From: Hephaestia caeni
GTDB taxonomy: Bacteria; Pseudomonadota; Alphaproteobacteria; Sphingomonadales; Sphingomonadaceae
Direction: 5' to 3'
Assembly: GCF_003550065.1 (NCBI RefSeq)
Contig: NZ_QXDC01000003.1
Coordinates: 186,001-250,000 of the forward strand
Length of the DNA stretch: 64,000 bases
Shown: positions 1 through 8,073 of the stretch, piece after piece
How positions within the stretch are numbered: the stretch's first letter is position 1
Layout: each line of letters starts with the position of its first letter
Translations under genes and position numbers: made by a program
Notes under the pieces: generated by a model
Told to the model about the DNA's origin: nothing
Seen by the model: the letters and a program-made list of their open reading frames with translations, nothing else
Database searches by the model: none

Positions 1-1113
1 GCGATCGAACAGCGTCGGGCCGACGAAGAAGCCGCCTTCATGGCCTTGCAGCGTGAAGCCGCGCCCGTCGACCACCAGCTCGGCGCCCTCGTCGACGCCT
101 TTCTGAATCCAGTTTTCGATGCGGGCCTTGTGTTCGGCGGTGACGACGGGGCCGTATTGCGCCTCGGCATCGGTCGAGAGTCCGACGCGTAGACTGGCGA
201 TCGCGGGGAGCAGTTTCTCGCGCAGACGATCGGCGGTCTCGTCGCCCACCGGCACAACCACCGGGAGCGCCATGCAGCGTTCACCCGCACTGCCGAAGGC
301 GGCACCCGCGAGATCGTTCACGACGGCATCAAGATCCGCGTCGGGCATGACGATGCCGTGGTTCTTGGCGCCGCCCATCGCCTGCACGCGCTTGCCGTTC
401 GCCGTGCCGCGCGCATAGACATACTGCGCGATATCGCTCGAGCCGACGAAGCTCACCGCGCCGATCGCCGGATGATCGAGGATCGCATCGACCATTTCCT
501 TGTCGCCGTGGACGACCTGCAAAATGCCCTCGGGCGCGCCGGCCTCGACCATCAACTCGGCGAGGCGCACGGGCACGCTGGGGTCGCGTTCGGAGGGTTT
601 GAGAAGGAAAGCGTTGCCGCACGCGATCGCCGGGCCGAACATCCACATCGGAATCATCGCCGGGAAGTTGAACGGCGTGATCCCGGCGACCACGCCGATC
701 GGCTGGCGCATCGAATAGACGTCGATCCCCGGCCCGGCGCCCTGGGTATATTCGCCCTTCAGGGCATGCGGGATGCCGCACGCGAATTCGATCACGTCGA
801 GCCCGCGCTGCACGTCGCCGCGCGCATCGGCCACCACCTTGCCGTGTTCCGACGACAGCAAATGCGCGAGTTCCTCCAGATGTGCCTCGACCAGTTCCTT
901 GAAGCGGAACAGCACGCGCGAGCGGCGCTGCGGGTTGGTCGCCGCCCAGCCGGGTTGCGCCGCCTCGGCCGCCGCCACCGCCGCATCCAGATCGGCGCGG
1001 GTGCCGAGCGCCACGCGCGCCTGCACCTGGCCGGTATTGGGGTTGAAAATATCGTGGCTGCGAGCCGACCCGCCGCCCGCATGGCCGGCGATGTGGTGGT
1101 CGATGGTGCGCAT
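1..1113 (-). CDS. mmsA: Methylmalonate-semialdehyde dehydrogenase (CoA-acylating), C-terminus cut by window edge
   Basis: Oxidises (methyl)malonate semialdehyde to propionyl- or acetyl-CoA in valine and inositol breakdown; a cytosolic NAD enzyme. The reading frame runs leftwards from ATG at 1113 (GAGGAGAG ribosome site just upstream) off the left edge, so about 371 residues are visible of the usual ~500. Visible landmarks are the ITPFNFPAMIPMWMF segment, the NAD-binding SFVGSSDIAQYVY stretch, GAKNHGIVMPDADLD, and the catalytic cysteine in GSAGERCMAL. These match the MmsA branch of aldehyde dehydrogenases better than the ketoglutarate-semialdehyde dehydrogenase (XylA) branch, so I do not assign it to the xylose pathway of this window. 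It lies downstream of the btu operon on the same strand but is separated by ~120 bp holding a 15-nt palindrome, so it probably has its own promoter. Family confidence is high; the exact substrate is inferred. Confidence 0.88.
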   Translation of the reverse strand, partial: MRTIDHHIAGHAGGGSARSHDIFNPNTGQVQARVALGTRADLDAAVAAAEAAQPGWAATNPQRRSRVLFRFKELVEAHLEELAHLLSSEHGKVVADARGDVQRGLDVIEFACGIPHALKGEYTQGAGPGIDVYSMRQPIGVVAGITPFNFPAMIPMWMFGPAIACGNAFLLKPSERDPSVPVRLAELMVEAGAPEGILQVVHGDKEMVDAILDHPAIGAVSFVGSSDIAQYVYARGTANGKRVQAMGGAKNHGIVMPDADLDAVVNDLAGAAFGSAGERCMALPVVVPVGDETADRLREKLLPAIASLRVGLSTDAEAQYGPVVTAEHKARIENWIQKGVDEGAELVVDGRGFTLQGHEGGFFVGPTLFDR

Positions 1114-1209
1114 GGTCTCTCCTCGGCAATGTCGTGTCACGCGCCGCTTCGGCGCCCGAACGCACGCCGCACGGCCTGGCCGACCTGAGTCGGTCTTTGT
1201 AATAAAGTT

Positions 1210-1224
1210 GCTTGTGCCACAAGC
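1210..1224. promoter_or_regulatory. Perfect 15-nt palindrome upstream of mmsA (candidate operator)
   Basis: GCTTGTGCCACAAGC is a perfect 7-1-7 inverted repeat lying ~97 bp upstream of the mmsA start and just after the btuD stop. No T-run follows it on the minus strand, so an operator is more likely than a terminator. The regulator is unknown. Confidence 0.4.
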
Positions 1225-1235
1225 GAAGACCGGAG

Positions 1236-2015
1236 TCAGCCGGTCGCCCGTCCGATCGGGATGCACAGGGGCCGCCCGGCGGAATCGGCGGTGACGCTGA
1301 CATCAATCGCGAACACCGCGCGCAGATTGGCGGGGGTGAGCACCTGCGCCGCAGGGCCGAACGCGGCGACGCGGCCGGCCTTGAGGAGCAGCACGTCGTC
1401 CGCCGCGCGGCCCGCCTGGACGAGATCGTGGAGGACGATCGCGACCCCCGCCCCCGCCGCGGCGCGCGCGCGCAGGCGATCGAGGATGTCGATCTGGTGG
1501 GCGGGATCGAGGCTGGCGAGCGGTTCGTCGGCGAGCAGCCATTGCGGCGCGCCCGCCAGCACCCGCGCGAGCAGGACGCGGGCGCGCTCGCCGCCCGAGA
1601 GTTCGTTGACCGGGCGGTTCAGCAGATCGGCGGTCGCGGTCGCGGCGACGGCGTCGGCGATCGCGGCGTGATCGCCTTCCGAGAGCCCTGCGAAGGGCGC
1701 ATGGTGCTGGGCGCGGCCGAGCGCGATCACGTCGCGCGCGGGGACGTTCCAGTGGATCGCGGCATCCTGCGGCAGATAGCCGATCCGGCGCGCCCGATCG
1801 CGCGGATCGAGCGCGGCGACATCGCGCTCCCCGAGCCGGATCGCGCCGCTCTGGATCGCGACCAGCGCCGCCATCGCCTTGACCAGTGTCGATTTGCCCG
1901 CACCGTTGGGGCCGAGGATCGCGGTGACGCGGCCGGGGCGGAAGGTGGCGGTGATGTCGTGGAGGACCGCGCGGCCGGCGAGCGTCACGCCGAGGCGATC
2001 GATCGTCAGATCCAT
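1236..2015 (-). CDS. btuD: Cobalamin/iron-type ABC importer ATPase (BtuD-like)
   Basis: Cytoplasmic ATPase subunit that powers import through the BtuC-like permease encoded just upstream. It is 259 aa, normal for the BtuD/FecE/HmuV group. Visible motifs are Walker A GPNGAGKS (about residues 35-42), the Q-loop in GYLPQDAAIHWN, the ABC signature LSGGE, Walker B WLLADEP and the switch histidine in VLHDL. It overlaps the end of btuC by 10 nt, indicating translational coupling, and is the last gene of the riboswitch-led operon. Sequence alone cannot separate vitamin B12 from haem or siderophore importers; the B12 assignment rests on the riboswitch and the BtuB and BtuF neighbours. Confidence 0.88.
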   Translation of the reverse strand: MDLTIDRLGVTLAGRAVLHDITATFRPGRVTAILGPNGAGKSTLVKAMAALVAIQSGAIRLGERDVAALDPRDRARRIGYLPQDAAIHWNVPARDVIALGRAQHHAPFAGLSEGDHAAIADAVAATATADLLNRPVNELSGGERARVLLARVLAGAPQWLLADEPLASLDPAHQIDILDRLRARAAAGAGVAIVLHDLVQAGRAADDVLLLKAGRVAAFGPAAQVLTPANLRAVFAIDVSVTADSAGRPLCIPIGRATG

Positions 2016-2968
2016 GCCAGCCTCCGCTGCCGGAGCAGAAGGGCAAGGAAGAAGGGCGCGCCGATCAGCGCCATTGCGACCCCGAGGCGGACCTCACCAG
2101 GGCCGGGCGCGAGGCGGCATAGGCTGTCGGCGGCGAGCACCAACGCGGCACCGCCGAGCGCCGAGGGCAGGAGCAGCGCCGCCGGGCGGTGCCCGAAGAT
2201 CGGGCGCAGCAGGTGCGGCACGACGAGACCGACGAAGCCGACCACGCCCGTCACCGCGACGCTCGCCCCGACCGTGAGCCCGGTGCCGAGCACGACCAGC
2301 GCCTGCAACCGCCCGAGCCGCACCCCCATTGATCGCGCCGCCGCCTCGCCGAGCGTGAGGGCATCGAGCGCGGGGGCGGTGAGGAGCAACAACAGCGCGC
2401 CGATGCCGAGGAAGGGCAAGGCCGGCAGCAGATCCGCCCAGCCGCGATCGGTGAGCGCGCCCATCAGCCAGTCGATCACCTCGGCGGTGGCATAGGGATT
2501 GGGGGCGATCGAGATCAGGAACGCGGTGAGCGCGCCCGACAGGCTGGCGAGCACGGTGCCGGCGAGGATGAAGCCGACCGCGCTCTGCGTGCGCCAGGTG
2601 AGCGCGGCAAGCAGCGCCATCGAGCCCGCCGCCGCCAGCATCGCGCAGGCGAACACTCCGCCCGCCCAGCCGAACACGATCGCCGCGACCGCGCCGAGCG
2701 CCGCCGAGGACGACACCCCGACCACCGCCGGATCGGCGAGCGGGTTCCTGAGATAGCCTTGCAGCACCGCGCCCGACAGCCCCAGCACGGCGCCGAGCAC
2801 GAGCCCGAGCACCGCGCGCGGCAGGCGCAGTTCGAGGACGATGCGCCACAAGGGATCGGCGCTCCACCATGCCGAAAACGGCACCCAGATCTTGCCCGCC
2901 GTCAGCGACGCGGCGAACAGCAGCACGACCAGCGCCGCGAGCAGCGCGAGCTTGGCGGTGCGGCTCAT
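2006..2968 (-). CDS. btuC: Cobalamin ABC importer permease (BtuC/FecCD family)
   Basis: Integral inner-membrane subunit, 320 aa, with the alternating hydrophobic segments of the BtuC/FhuB/FecCD family. Family landmarks include LRLPRAVLGLVLGAVLGLSGAVLQG near residues 48-75 and VTGVVGFVGLVVPHLLR in the C-terminal half, which contains the coupling region that contacts the ATPase. I start it at ATG 2968 because this ATG overlaps the btuF stop as ATGA, while the longer upstream extension is only a shadow of btuF. It forms the channel between BtuF in the periplasm and BtuD in the cytoplasm. Confidence 0.87.
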   Translation of the reverse strand: MSRTAKLALLAALVVLLFAASLTAGKIWVPFSAWWSADPLWRIVLELRLPRAVLGLVLGAVLGLSGAVLQGYLRNPLADPAVVGVSSSAALGAVAAIVFGWAGGVFACAMLAAAGSMALLAALTWRTQSAVGFILAGTVLASLSGALTAFLISIAPNPYATAEVIDWLMGALTDRGWADLLPALPFLGIGALLLLLTAPALDALTLGEAAARSMGVRLGRLQALVVLGTGLTVGASVAVTGVVGFVGLVVPHLLRPIFGHRPAALLLPSALGGAALVLAADSLCRLAPGPGEVRLGVAMALIGAPFFLALLLRQRRLAWI

Positions 2969-3774
2969 TCGAGCACCTGTTGGCGGATCGCGGCGAGCGT
3001 CTGGACCGCGGGGATGATCGTCGGGCCGCCGCAATTGACGAGGTTGCGCGGGAACGCCGCCTGCCGCGTGCGATAGGTGAGCACGCGCGTGCGGATCGCC
3101 GATTCGCGCGTCGAGAATTCGGGCGCCATGATGAGTTGGGGCGGATCGCCGAGGATCGTCTCCAGCGGCAGCCGGCCGGTATGCTGCAATCCGTAATCGG
3201 CGGCTGCATCACGCAGGCCGACATGCGTCATCAATTCGTCGAGCAGCGTACCCCGCCCGGTCACGAGATCGCCGCTGATGTAGAGCAAGGCCGAGGGGCG
3301 CGCGGCATCCGTCGGTTTCGTCGCCGCGAGCGCCTGATCGATCCGCGCGACCATCGCCTGCCCGCGCCCCGGCCGATCGACTGCGCGCGCCAGTTCCAGA
3401 ATCTGCGCCTTGCTGGCGGCGATCGTCGTCGGCGAATCGAACAGGAGCACGTTGAGCCCGGCGCGTTCGTAGGCGGCGCGGGTCGCAGCGGGGGTGAAGG
3501 TGCTCGTCACCACCAGATCGGGGCGAAGCGCGATCACCTCCTCTGCGGTGCCCGCCGTCACGCGGTAGCGGCGCGCGACCTCGGGAGGCAGCGACGTCGC
3601 GGTGGGGTCTTGCGAATAATGGCTGATCGCGGCGATCCGATCGGGCTCGACCAGCGAGACCAGCATCTGATCCGCGCAAGGATTGGTCGAGACGATCCCG
3701 CCATGCGTCGCCGGCGCCGGCCTGTCACAGCCGGCGAGGACGAGCAGCAGCGGCAGGATCGCCGCACGACGCAT
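2965..3774 (-). CDS. btuF: Cobalamin-binding periplasmic lipoprotein (BtuF-like)
   Basis: Class III substrate-binding protein that captures cobalamin released through BtuB and hands it to BtuC. The N-terminus RRAAILPLLLVLAGC is a lipoprotein signal with lipobox LAGC, so the protein is probably tethered to a membrane. The two-lobe fold is suggested by TNPCADQMLVSLVEPDRI, the LRPDLVV and LLFDSPTTI segments and the C-terminal half. The start is ATG 3774, which shares its A with the btuB stop (TGATG); a TTG one codon earlier is less likely. The length of 269 aa is normal. The operon context supports B12 rather than an iron chelate, and the sequence alone does not decide. Confidence 0.85.
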   Translation of the reverse strand: MRRAAILPLLLVLAGCDRPAPATHGGIVSTNPCADQMLVSLVEPDRIAAISHYSQDPTATSLPPEVARRYRVTAGTAEEVIALRPDLVVTSTFTPAATRAAYERAGLNVLLFDSPTTIAASKAQILELARAVDRPGRGQAMVARIDQALAATKPTDAARPSALLYISGDLVTGRGTLLDELMTHVGLRDAAADYGLQHTGRLPLETILGDPPQLIMAPEFSTRESAIRTRVLTYRTRQAAFPRNLVNCGGPTIIPAVQTLAAIRQQVLE

Positions 3775-5615
3775 CAATCGAGCCTCATCCGCACCCCGCC
3801 ATAAGCCGCGCGACCGACCGTGCCATAGCCGAACACCGTCTGGTAGCGCTCGTCGAACAGGTTCTCGATCCGGCCGTAGAGCGCGAAACGCTCGCCGACC
3901 GGCAATTCTGCCCGCACGCCCGCCAGCACGTAGCCGTCGAGCCGGGTGACATTGCCGGCATCGTCGTAGCTGTCGCCGACGACGCTGACCGTGCCGCCGA
4001 GACTGAGCGCGAAGGGAAAGCGATAATCGGCCGAAAAATTGACCGTCTCCCTCGGGCGGCGAGCGAGATCATGGCCGAAATTGGCGCCCGGGGTGCGGTT
4101 GCGCGCCCTGGTGTAGGTATAATTGGCGCTGACCGTGAACGCATCGATCGGGCGCAGCGCAATGCCGACTTCGACGCCGCTGGCGCGCGCACGCGCGATA
4201 TTGGCATAGGTGAACGTGCCGAGATCGAAATCGATCTGGTTATGCGTATCGCGATGGAAATAGGTCGCGCCGACGCGGACGCGGCCGTCGAGCAGCGCCT
4301 GCTCGATCCCCGCATCGTAGCTTTTTGCCGTTTCGGGCTCGAGGCTCGGCGTGCCGTAGGCGCCGTGGAGCTGATAGAGCGTCGGCGCCTTGAACCCTTC
4401 GGCATAGCTGGCGCGCAACGTCGTGCCGGTCGCGAGCGCGAGCGCCGCGTTGGCGCCGATACTGGTGTGGCTGCCGAAATCGTCGTGATCGTCGTTGCGC
4501 ACCCCGCCGGTGACCGTGAGCTGGCGCACCGGCTGGACGATCAGTTCACCATAGACGCTGGTGGTGCCGGTCGACGCGGTGGTAGTGCCGTCGTCGAAGC
4601 GGCTGTCCTCATGCTCGGCACCGGCGACGATGCGGAGCTGATCGAGGACGCGGTAATCGCCCTGATACTCGTAGCGCTCGGACCGACCACGACCGATGAA
4701 AAGCGCCGCCGCACCGACACCAGGATCATAATTGTCACGATTGACGTCGGCGATGGTGAAGGCGGCACGGTTGCGGAAGCTCCCGAAATCGGCATGGACG
4801 CCGGCATAGCCGTAGAGTTCCTGCGTCGTCGAATATTCGGGCGTGTCGGCGAAGACGTAGGCGGGCGGCGGAAAGCCGTCGAGATCGATCTTCGAATGGG
4901 CATAGTAACCGCGCAAATCGACGCCGATGCCGTCGGTGACGTCGATGCCGAGCCGCGCGCTGCCGCCGATCTGGCGATAGCCATCGCGCTCGGTGCCGTC
5001 GGCCGCCGCCGAGATGCCGTCGCTGCGCAGGTATCCGGCGGTGAGCGCGCCCGAGAGCGCGCCGCTGCGGCCGGAGACCGCGCCGTTGGCGACGACGCTG
5101 TCCGCCGCGCCATATTCGGCGTTCGCGCGCGCGGCGACGCCGGCTTCGGGCGGCCGTTCGGTGACGATGTTGACGACGCCGCCGATCGCCTGGCTGCCCC
5201 AGGGCACCGAATTGGCGCCGCGCAGCACCTCGACCCGTTCGACCGAGCCCGAGAGCAGGCTGCCGAAATCGAAGGCGCCGCCGGGCGACGACGGATCGTT
5301 GACGCGCACACCGTCGATCAGGACCAGCGTCTGCGTGGCCTCGGCACCACGGATACTGAGGCTCGTCAACGTGCCCGGCCCGCCCGAACGGGTGACGCTG
5401 ATGCCGGGGGTGGTAGCGAGATAATCGGCGATCGAGACGGTCTGGCGCGCCTCCAGATCGTCGCGGGTGACGACGGTGATCGCGTCGCCGGTCTCGTTCA
5501 CCGATTGCGGCGCGCCGGCGGCGGTGACGACGACATCGGCGGGCGTTTCCTGCGCAAGCGCGGGGGCGGCGAACGCAGCGGTGGCCAGAAGGAGCAATCG
5601 ATACGGGGGGGTCAT
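3774..5615 (-). CDS. btuB: TonB-dependent vitamin B12 outer-membrane receptor (BtuB)
   Basis: Outer-membrane beta-barrel, 613 aa, that imports cobalamin using TonB energy. The start MTPPYRLLLLATAAFAAPALA^QE gives a clean signal peptide, and the long upstream extension of the frame is riboswitch leader. The TonB box region is ADVVVTAAG; the plug follows with TRSGGPGTLTSLSIRGAEATQTLVLIDG split over about residues 60-95 and VERVEVLRGANSVPWGSQAIGG. The C-terminal strand ends with YGGVRMRLD. Size, plug motifs, the leading cobalamin riboswitch and the downstream btuFCD genes all point the same way. It is the first gene of the operon and the direct target of riboswitch control. Confidence 0.92.
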   Translation of the reverse strand: MTPPYRLLLLATAAFAAPALAQETPADVVVTAAGAPQSVNETGDAITVVTRDDLEARQTVSIADYLATTPGISVTRSGGPGTLTSLSIRGAEATQTLVLIDGVRVNDPSSPGGAFDFGSLLSGSVERVEVLRGANSVPWGSQAIGGVVNIVTERPPEAGVAARANAEYGAADSVVANGAVSGRSGALSGALTAGYLRSDGISAAADGTERDGYRQIGGSARLGIDVTDGIGVDLRGYYAHSKIDLDGFPPPAYVFADTPEYSTTQELYGYAGVHADFGSFRNRAAFTIADVNRDNYDPGVGAAALFIGRGRSERYEYQGDYRVLDQLRIVAGAEHEDSRFDDGTTTASTGTTSVYGELIVQPVRQLTVTGGVRNDDHDDFGSHTSIGANAALALATGTTLRASYAEGFKAPTLYQLHGAYGTPSLEPETAKSYDAGIEQALLDGRVRVGATYFHRDTHNQIDFDLGTFTYANIARARASGVEVGIALRPIDAFTVSANYTYTRARNRTPGANFGHDLARRPRETVNFSADYRFPFALSLGGTVSVVGDSYDDAGNVTRLDGYVLAGVRAELPVGERFALYGRIENLFDERYQTVFGYGTVGRAAYGGVRMRLD

Positions 5616-5654
5616 GCGGGTCTTCCTCGATGCAACCGCCGCGCACCATTGCGA

Positions 5655-5698
5655 GCGGACGAAATGTCGCTCGCTCGAGGAAAAAGCCCCTCGTCCGC
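5655..5698 (-). promoter_or_regulatory. Candidate riboswitch expression platform before btuB
   Basis: Between the aptamer and the btuB start the leader (minus strand) has an outer stem GCGGACGA/TCGTCCGC enclosing an inner stem CGAGG/CCTCG whose loop carries five Us. The nested arms could form a switch between folded and open leader. This is inferred from complementarity only. Confidence 0.4.
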
Positions 5699-5733
5699 CC
5701 GGCACACCCCGTCCGCGCAGAGGATCGACCGCG

Positions 5734-5905
5734 ACGGGCAGGTCTCCTGACTCCCGGGTTATCGCGGGCAACGCCGCCTTCCCGGGGCATGAGCCCCAGT
5801 GGCGTGATGGCGTGCCGGCTATCCGGTTACAGTTGCGGGGGCAGTGCCGGGATTGCGGAACCTGAATTCCGCGCACCGAACTTCCCTTTTGATCCCTCTC
5901 GGGAA
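5734..5905 (-). promoter_or_regulatory. Cobalamin (adenosylcobalamin) riboswitch
   Basis: On the minus strand the leader contains the hallmark cobalamin aptamer blocks in order: GGTGCGCGGAATTCAGGTTC, then CTGCCCCCGCAACTGTAACC, then the B12-box region GCCACTGG, then GGGAAGGCGG, and finally GAGTCAGGAGACCTGCC. These are near-textbook matches to the conserved core. It lies ~120 nt upstream of btuB on the same strand and should repress the btuBFCD operon when cobalamin is plentiful. The exact 5' edge is approximate. The remainder of the 430-nt gap (5906-6045) holds the upstream leader/promoter zone and I see nothing else definite in it. Confidence 0.96.
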
Positions 5906-6045
5906 CCCGTCACGCGGGAGCCTCTAGCGATTTGCGACGAACCGATCAAGTTCGACGAAAAGAGGGCTTTTCAAGACAGGTTGTTTATGATCCTTAAAGG
6001 GTAGGGTGGCAAAGGTAACAATTATTATTCGGGCGGGGGCCTGCT

Positions 6046-6186
6046 ATGAAGGGTATCATAGGTGAGGCGCTTGAAGCGCCGCCGACAGACGGCGAAGGGC
6101 GGCCGGTGATGGGCATCGTGGTCGGATCACTCGGCGCGCTGGCGCTGTGGGCCGGAATCCTGGGATTGATCAGCCTGATCCTCTGA
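6046..6186 (+). CDS. Small single-pass membrane protein, 46 aa (unrecognised)
   Basis: An ATG-started frame of 46 codons begins with MKGIIGEALEAPPTDGEGRP, followed by a strongly hydrophobic stretch (about residues 21-46, IVVGSLGALALWAGILGLIS) that runs to the stop. A soluble acidic head plus a C-terminal membrane anchor makes sense as a real microprotein. It sits alone between the riboswitch leader (minus) and the 3' end of xylD (minus), transcribed away from both. The ribosome site is weak (GGGCGGGGGCC upstream). I do not recognise the family and assign no function; it could still be a chance ORF. Confidence 0.45.
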   Translation: MKGIIGEALEAPPTDGEGRPVMGIVVGSLGALALWAGILGLISLIL

Positions 6187-6202
6187 TTCGGCGAGATCGG
6201 TC

Positions 6203-7984
6203 CTAATGATTGTGGCGCGGCGTTCGCGCCGCAATCCCTCTGTATTTGAGCGCGAATTCCAGCGCGGCGCCATCGGCGAGCTGGCCGCTCTTTTCACGAA
6301 ACAGCTCTTCCCAGGGCGAATGGCTTTCGGGCAGCAGCGGCGGCGCTTCGGCCCCGCGCCGCGCGATCTCCGCTGCATCGACCAGCGCGTCGCACGTCCC
6401 CACGTTCAGATCGACGCGAATCACGTCGCCGGTGCGCAGCCAAGACAAGCCGCCGCCAACCGCGCTTTCGGGGCTGACGTTGAGGATCGACGGGCTGTCC
6501 GACGTTCCCGACTGGCGGCCGTCGCCCAAGGTCGGCAGCCAGGCGATGCCACGGCGGAGCAGCGCATCGGGCGGCTGCATGTTGACGACCTCGGCCGAGC
6601 CCGGCCAGCCGATCGGCCCCGCGCCGCGCATGACGAGGATGCAATCCTCATCGATCGCCAGCGCGGGATCATTGATGCGGTGATGATAATCGTCCGACCC
6701 GTCGAACACGATCGCGCGGCCCTCGAACACGCCTTGCGCCCCCGGGCGTGACAGATAGCGCCGACGGAACTCATCCGAGATCACCGAGGATTTGAGGATG
6801 CCGAGATCGAACAGATTGCCGGACAGCGCGAGATAACCGGCCTTTTCCATCAACGGATCGCCGAACGGGCGGATCACCTCGCGATCGCGCGATTCGCAAG
6901 GCTCGATATTCTCGGCGATCGTGCGGCCGGTGCAGGTGAGGCAATCGCCGTCGAGCTTGCCCGCTTGCAGCAATTCCCACAGCACCGCGGGCACGCCGCC
7001 CGCGCGGTGGAAGCGCTCGCCCAGATATTCGCCCGCGGGCTGGACGTTGGCGAGCAGCGGCAGATCGTAGCCGTGATCGGTGAGATCGCGCGGGGCGAGA
7101 TCGACCCCGGCGTGGCGCGCCATCGCCATGATGTGCGGCTGCGCGTTGCTCGACCCGCCGATCGCGGTGAGCAGGCGGATCGCATTGAGGAAGCTTTCGC
7201 GCGTCAGGATCGCCGAGGGGCGCAGGTCTTCATACGCCATGTCGACGATGCGGCGGCCGGTTTCATACGCCATCTGCCCGCGCTCGCGGTAGGGTGCGGG
7301 GATCATCGCGCAGCCGGGGAGCGCCATGCCGAGCGCTTCGGCGATCGAATTCATCGTCGAGGCCGTGCCCATCGTGTTGCAATGCCCCGCCGACGGCGCG
7401 CTGTCGCACGCACGATCGAGAAATTCGTCCTCGCTGATCTCGCCCGCCGCGAGCTTGCGGCGCGAGCGCCAGATGACGGTGCCCGAACCAACCAGTTCGC
7501 CCTCGTGCCAGCCGTCGAGCATCGGGCCGCCCGACAGCACGATCGCCGGGATATCGACGGTGGAGGCCGCCATGATCGCGGCGGGCGTCGTCTTGTCGCA
7601 TCCCGTCGTCAGCACCACCGCGTCGAGCGGGTAGCCGTAGAGCAATTCGGTGAGCGTCAGATACGAGAGGTTGCGATCGAGCGCCGCGGTGGGGCGGCGG
7701 CAATTCTCGAAGATCGGATGGACGGGAAATTCGATCGGGATGCCACCTGCATCGCGGATGCCGTCGCGCACGCGCCGCGCGAGATCGAGGTGGATGCGGT
7801 TGCACGGCGCCAGATCGCTGCCCGATTGCGCGATGCCGATGATCGGCCGCCCGTCGCGAAGCTCGGCCGGGGTCAGGCCGTAGTTCATGAACCGTTCGAG
7901 ATAGAGCGCGGTCATATCGGCGCGGGCGGGGTCGGCGAACCAGTCGCGCGAGCGGAAGCGGCGCTTGGGAGTGCGGTCGGTCAT
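6203..7984 (-). CDS. xylD: D-xylonate dehydratase (IlvD/EDD family)
   Basis: Converts D-xylonate to 2-keto-3-deoxy-D-xylonate, the middle step of the Weimberg/Dahms pathway, in the cytosol with an Fe-S cluster and Mg2+. Length 593 aa is typical of XylD. Cluster cysteines are visible in APCNRIHLDL (C61), TTGCDKTTPA (C129) and GHCNTMGTAS (C202), and the serine-rich active-site region in PTLGDGRQSGTSDSPSIL. From memory the sequence follows Caulobacter XylD closely along its whole length, including the terminal RHNH. The closest alternatives are L-arabonate or other pentonate dehydratases of the same subgroup. The operator palindrome ends only 7 nt before the ATG and leaves no visible ribosome site, suggesting a leaderless or very short-leader transcript. 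Confidence 0.92.
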   Translation of the reverse strand: MTDRTPKRRFRSRDWFADPARADMTALYLERFMNYGLTPAELRDGRPIIGIAQSGSDLAPCNRIHLDLARRVRDGIRDAGGIPIEFPVHPIFENCRRPTAALDRNLSYLTLTELLYGYPLDAVVLTTGCDKTTPAAIMAASTVDIPAIVLSGGPMLDGWHEGELVGSGTVIWRSRRKLAAGEISEDEFLDRACDSAPSAGHCNTMGTASTMNSIAEALGMALPGCAMIPAPYRERGQMAYETGRRIVDMAYEDLRPSAILTRESFLNAIRLLTAIGGSSNAQPHIMAMARHAGVDLAPRDLTDHGYDLPLLANVQPAGEYLGERFHRAGGVPAVLWELLQAGKLDGDCLTCTGRTIAENIEPCESRDREVIRPFGDPLMEKAGYLALSGNLFDLGILKSSVISDEFRRRYLSRPGAQGVFEGRAIVFDGSDDYHHRINDPALAIDEDCILVMRGAGPIGWPGSAEVVNMQPPDALLRRGIAWLPTLGDGRQSGTSDSPSILNVSPESAVGGGLSWLRTGDVIRVDLNVGTCDALVDAAEIARRGAEAPPLLPESHSPWEELFREKSGQLADGAALEFALKYRGIAARTPRHNH

Positions 7985-7991
7985 GCGATCT

Positions 7992-8005
7992 TGTTAGCGC
8001 TACCT
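7992..8005 (-). promoter_or_regulatory. LacI-type operator (xylan box) in front of xylD
   Basis: Minus strand AGGTAGCGCTAACA, 13 of 14 matches to the window consensus TGGTAGCGCTANCA, ending 7 nt before the xylD ATG. Just upstream, plus-strand 8012-8037 holds two near-direct repeats TTCAATGCCGG and TTGAATGCCGG, which might be a second protein site. Confidence 0.75.
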
Positions 8006-8073
8006 AACTCGCACTTCAATGCCGGTGCTTGAATGCCGGGCCGATATCGCGCCGCCCGCCGGGCAAGGGCGCC

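Noticed and set aside
1..1113. Assignment of the truncated aldehyde dehydrogenase as XylA of the Weimberg pathway
   Set aside because: The motifs (ITPFNFPAMIPMWMF, GAKNHGIVMPDA, GSAGERCMAL) are those of methylmalonate-semialdehyde dehydrogenase, and no xylan box precedes it.
3841..3854. TGGTAGCGCTCGTC, resembling the xylan box
   Set aside because: Inside the btuB coding region and three mismatches in the right half; no promoter context.
4071..5750. 559-codon open frame on the plus strand
   Set aside because: Antisense shadow of btuB: no family features, Arg/Glu-rich composition typical of high-GC shadows, and the opposite strand encodes a full receptor.
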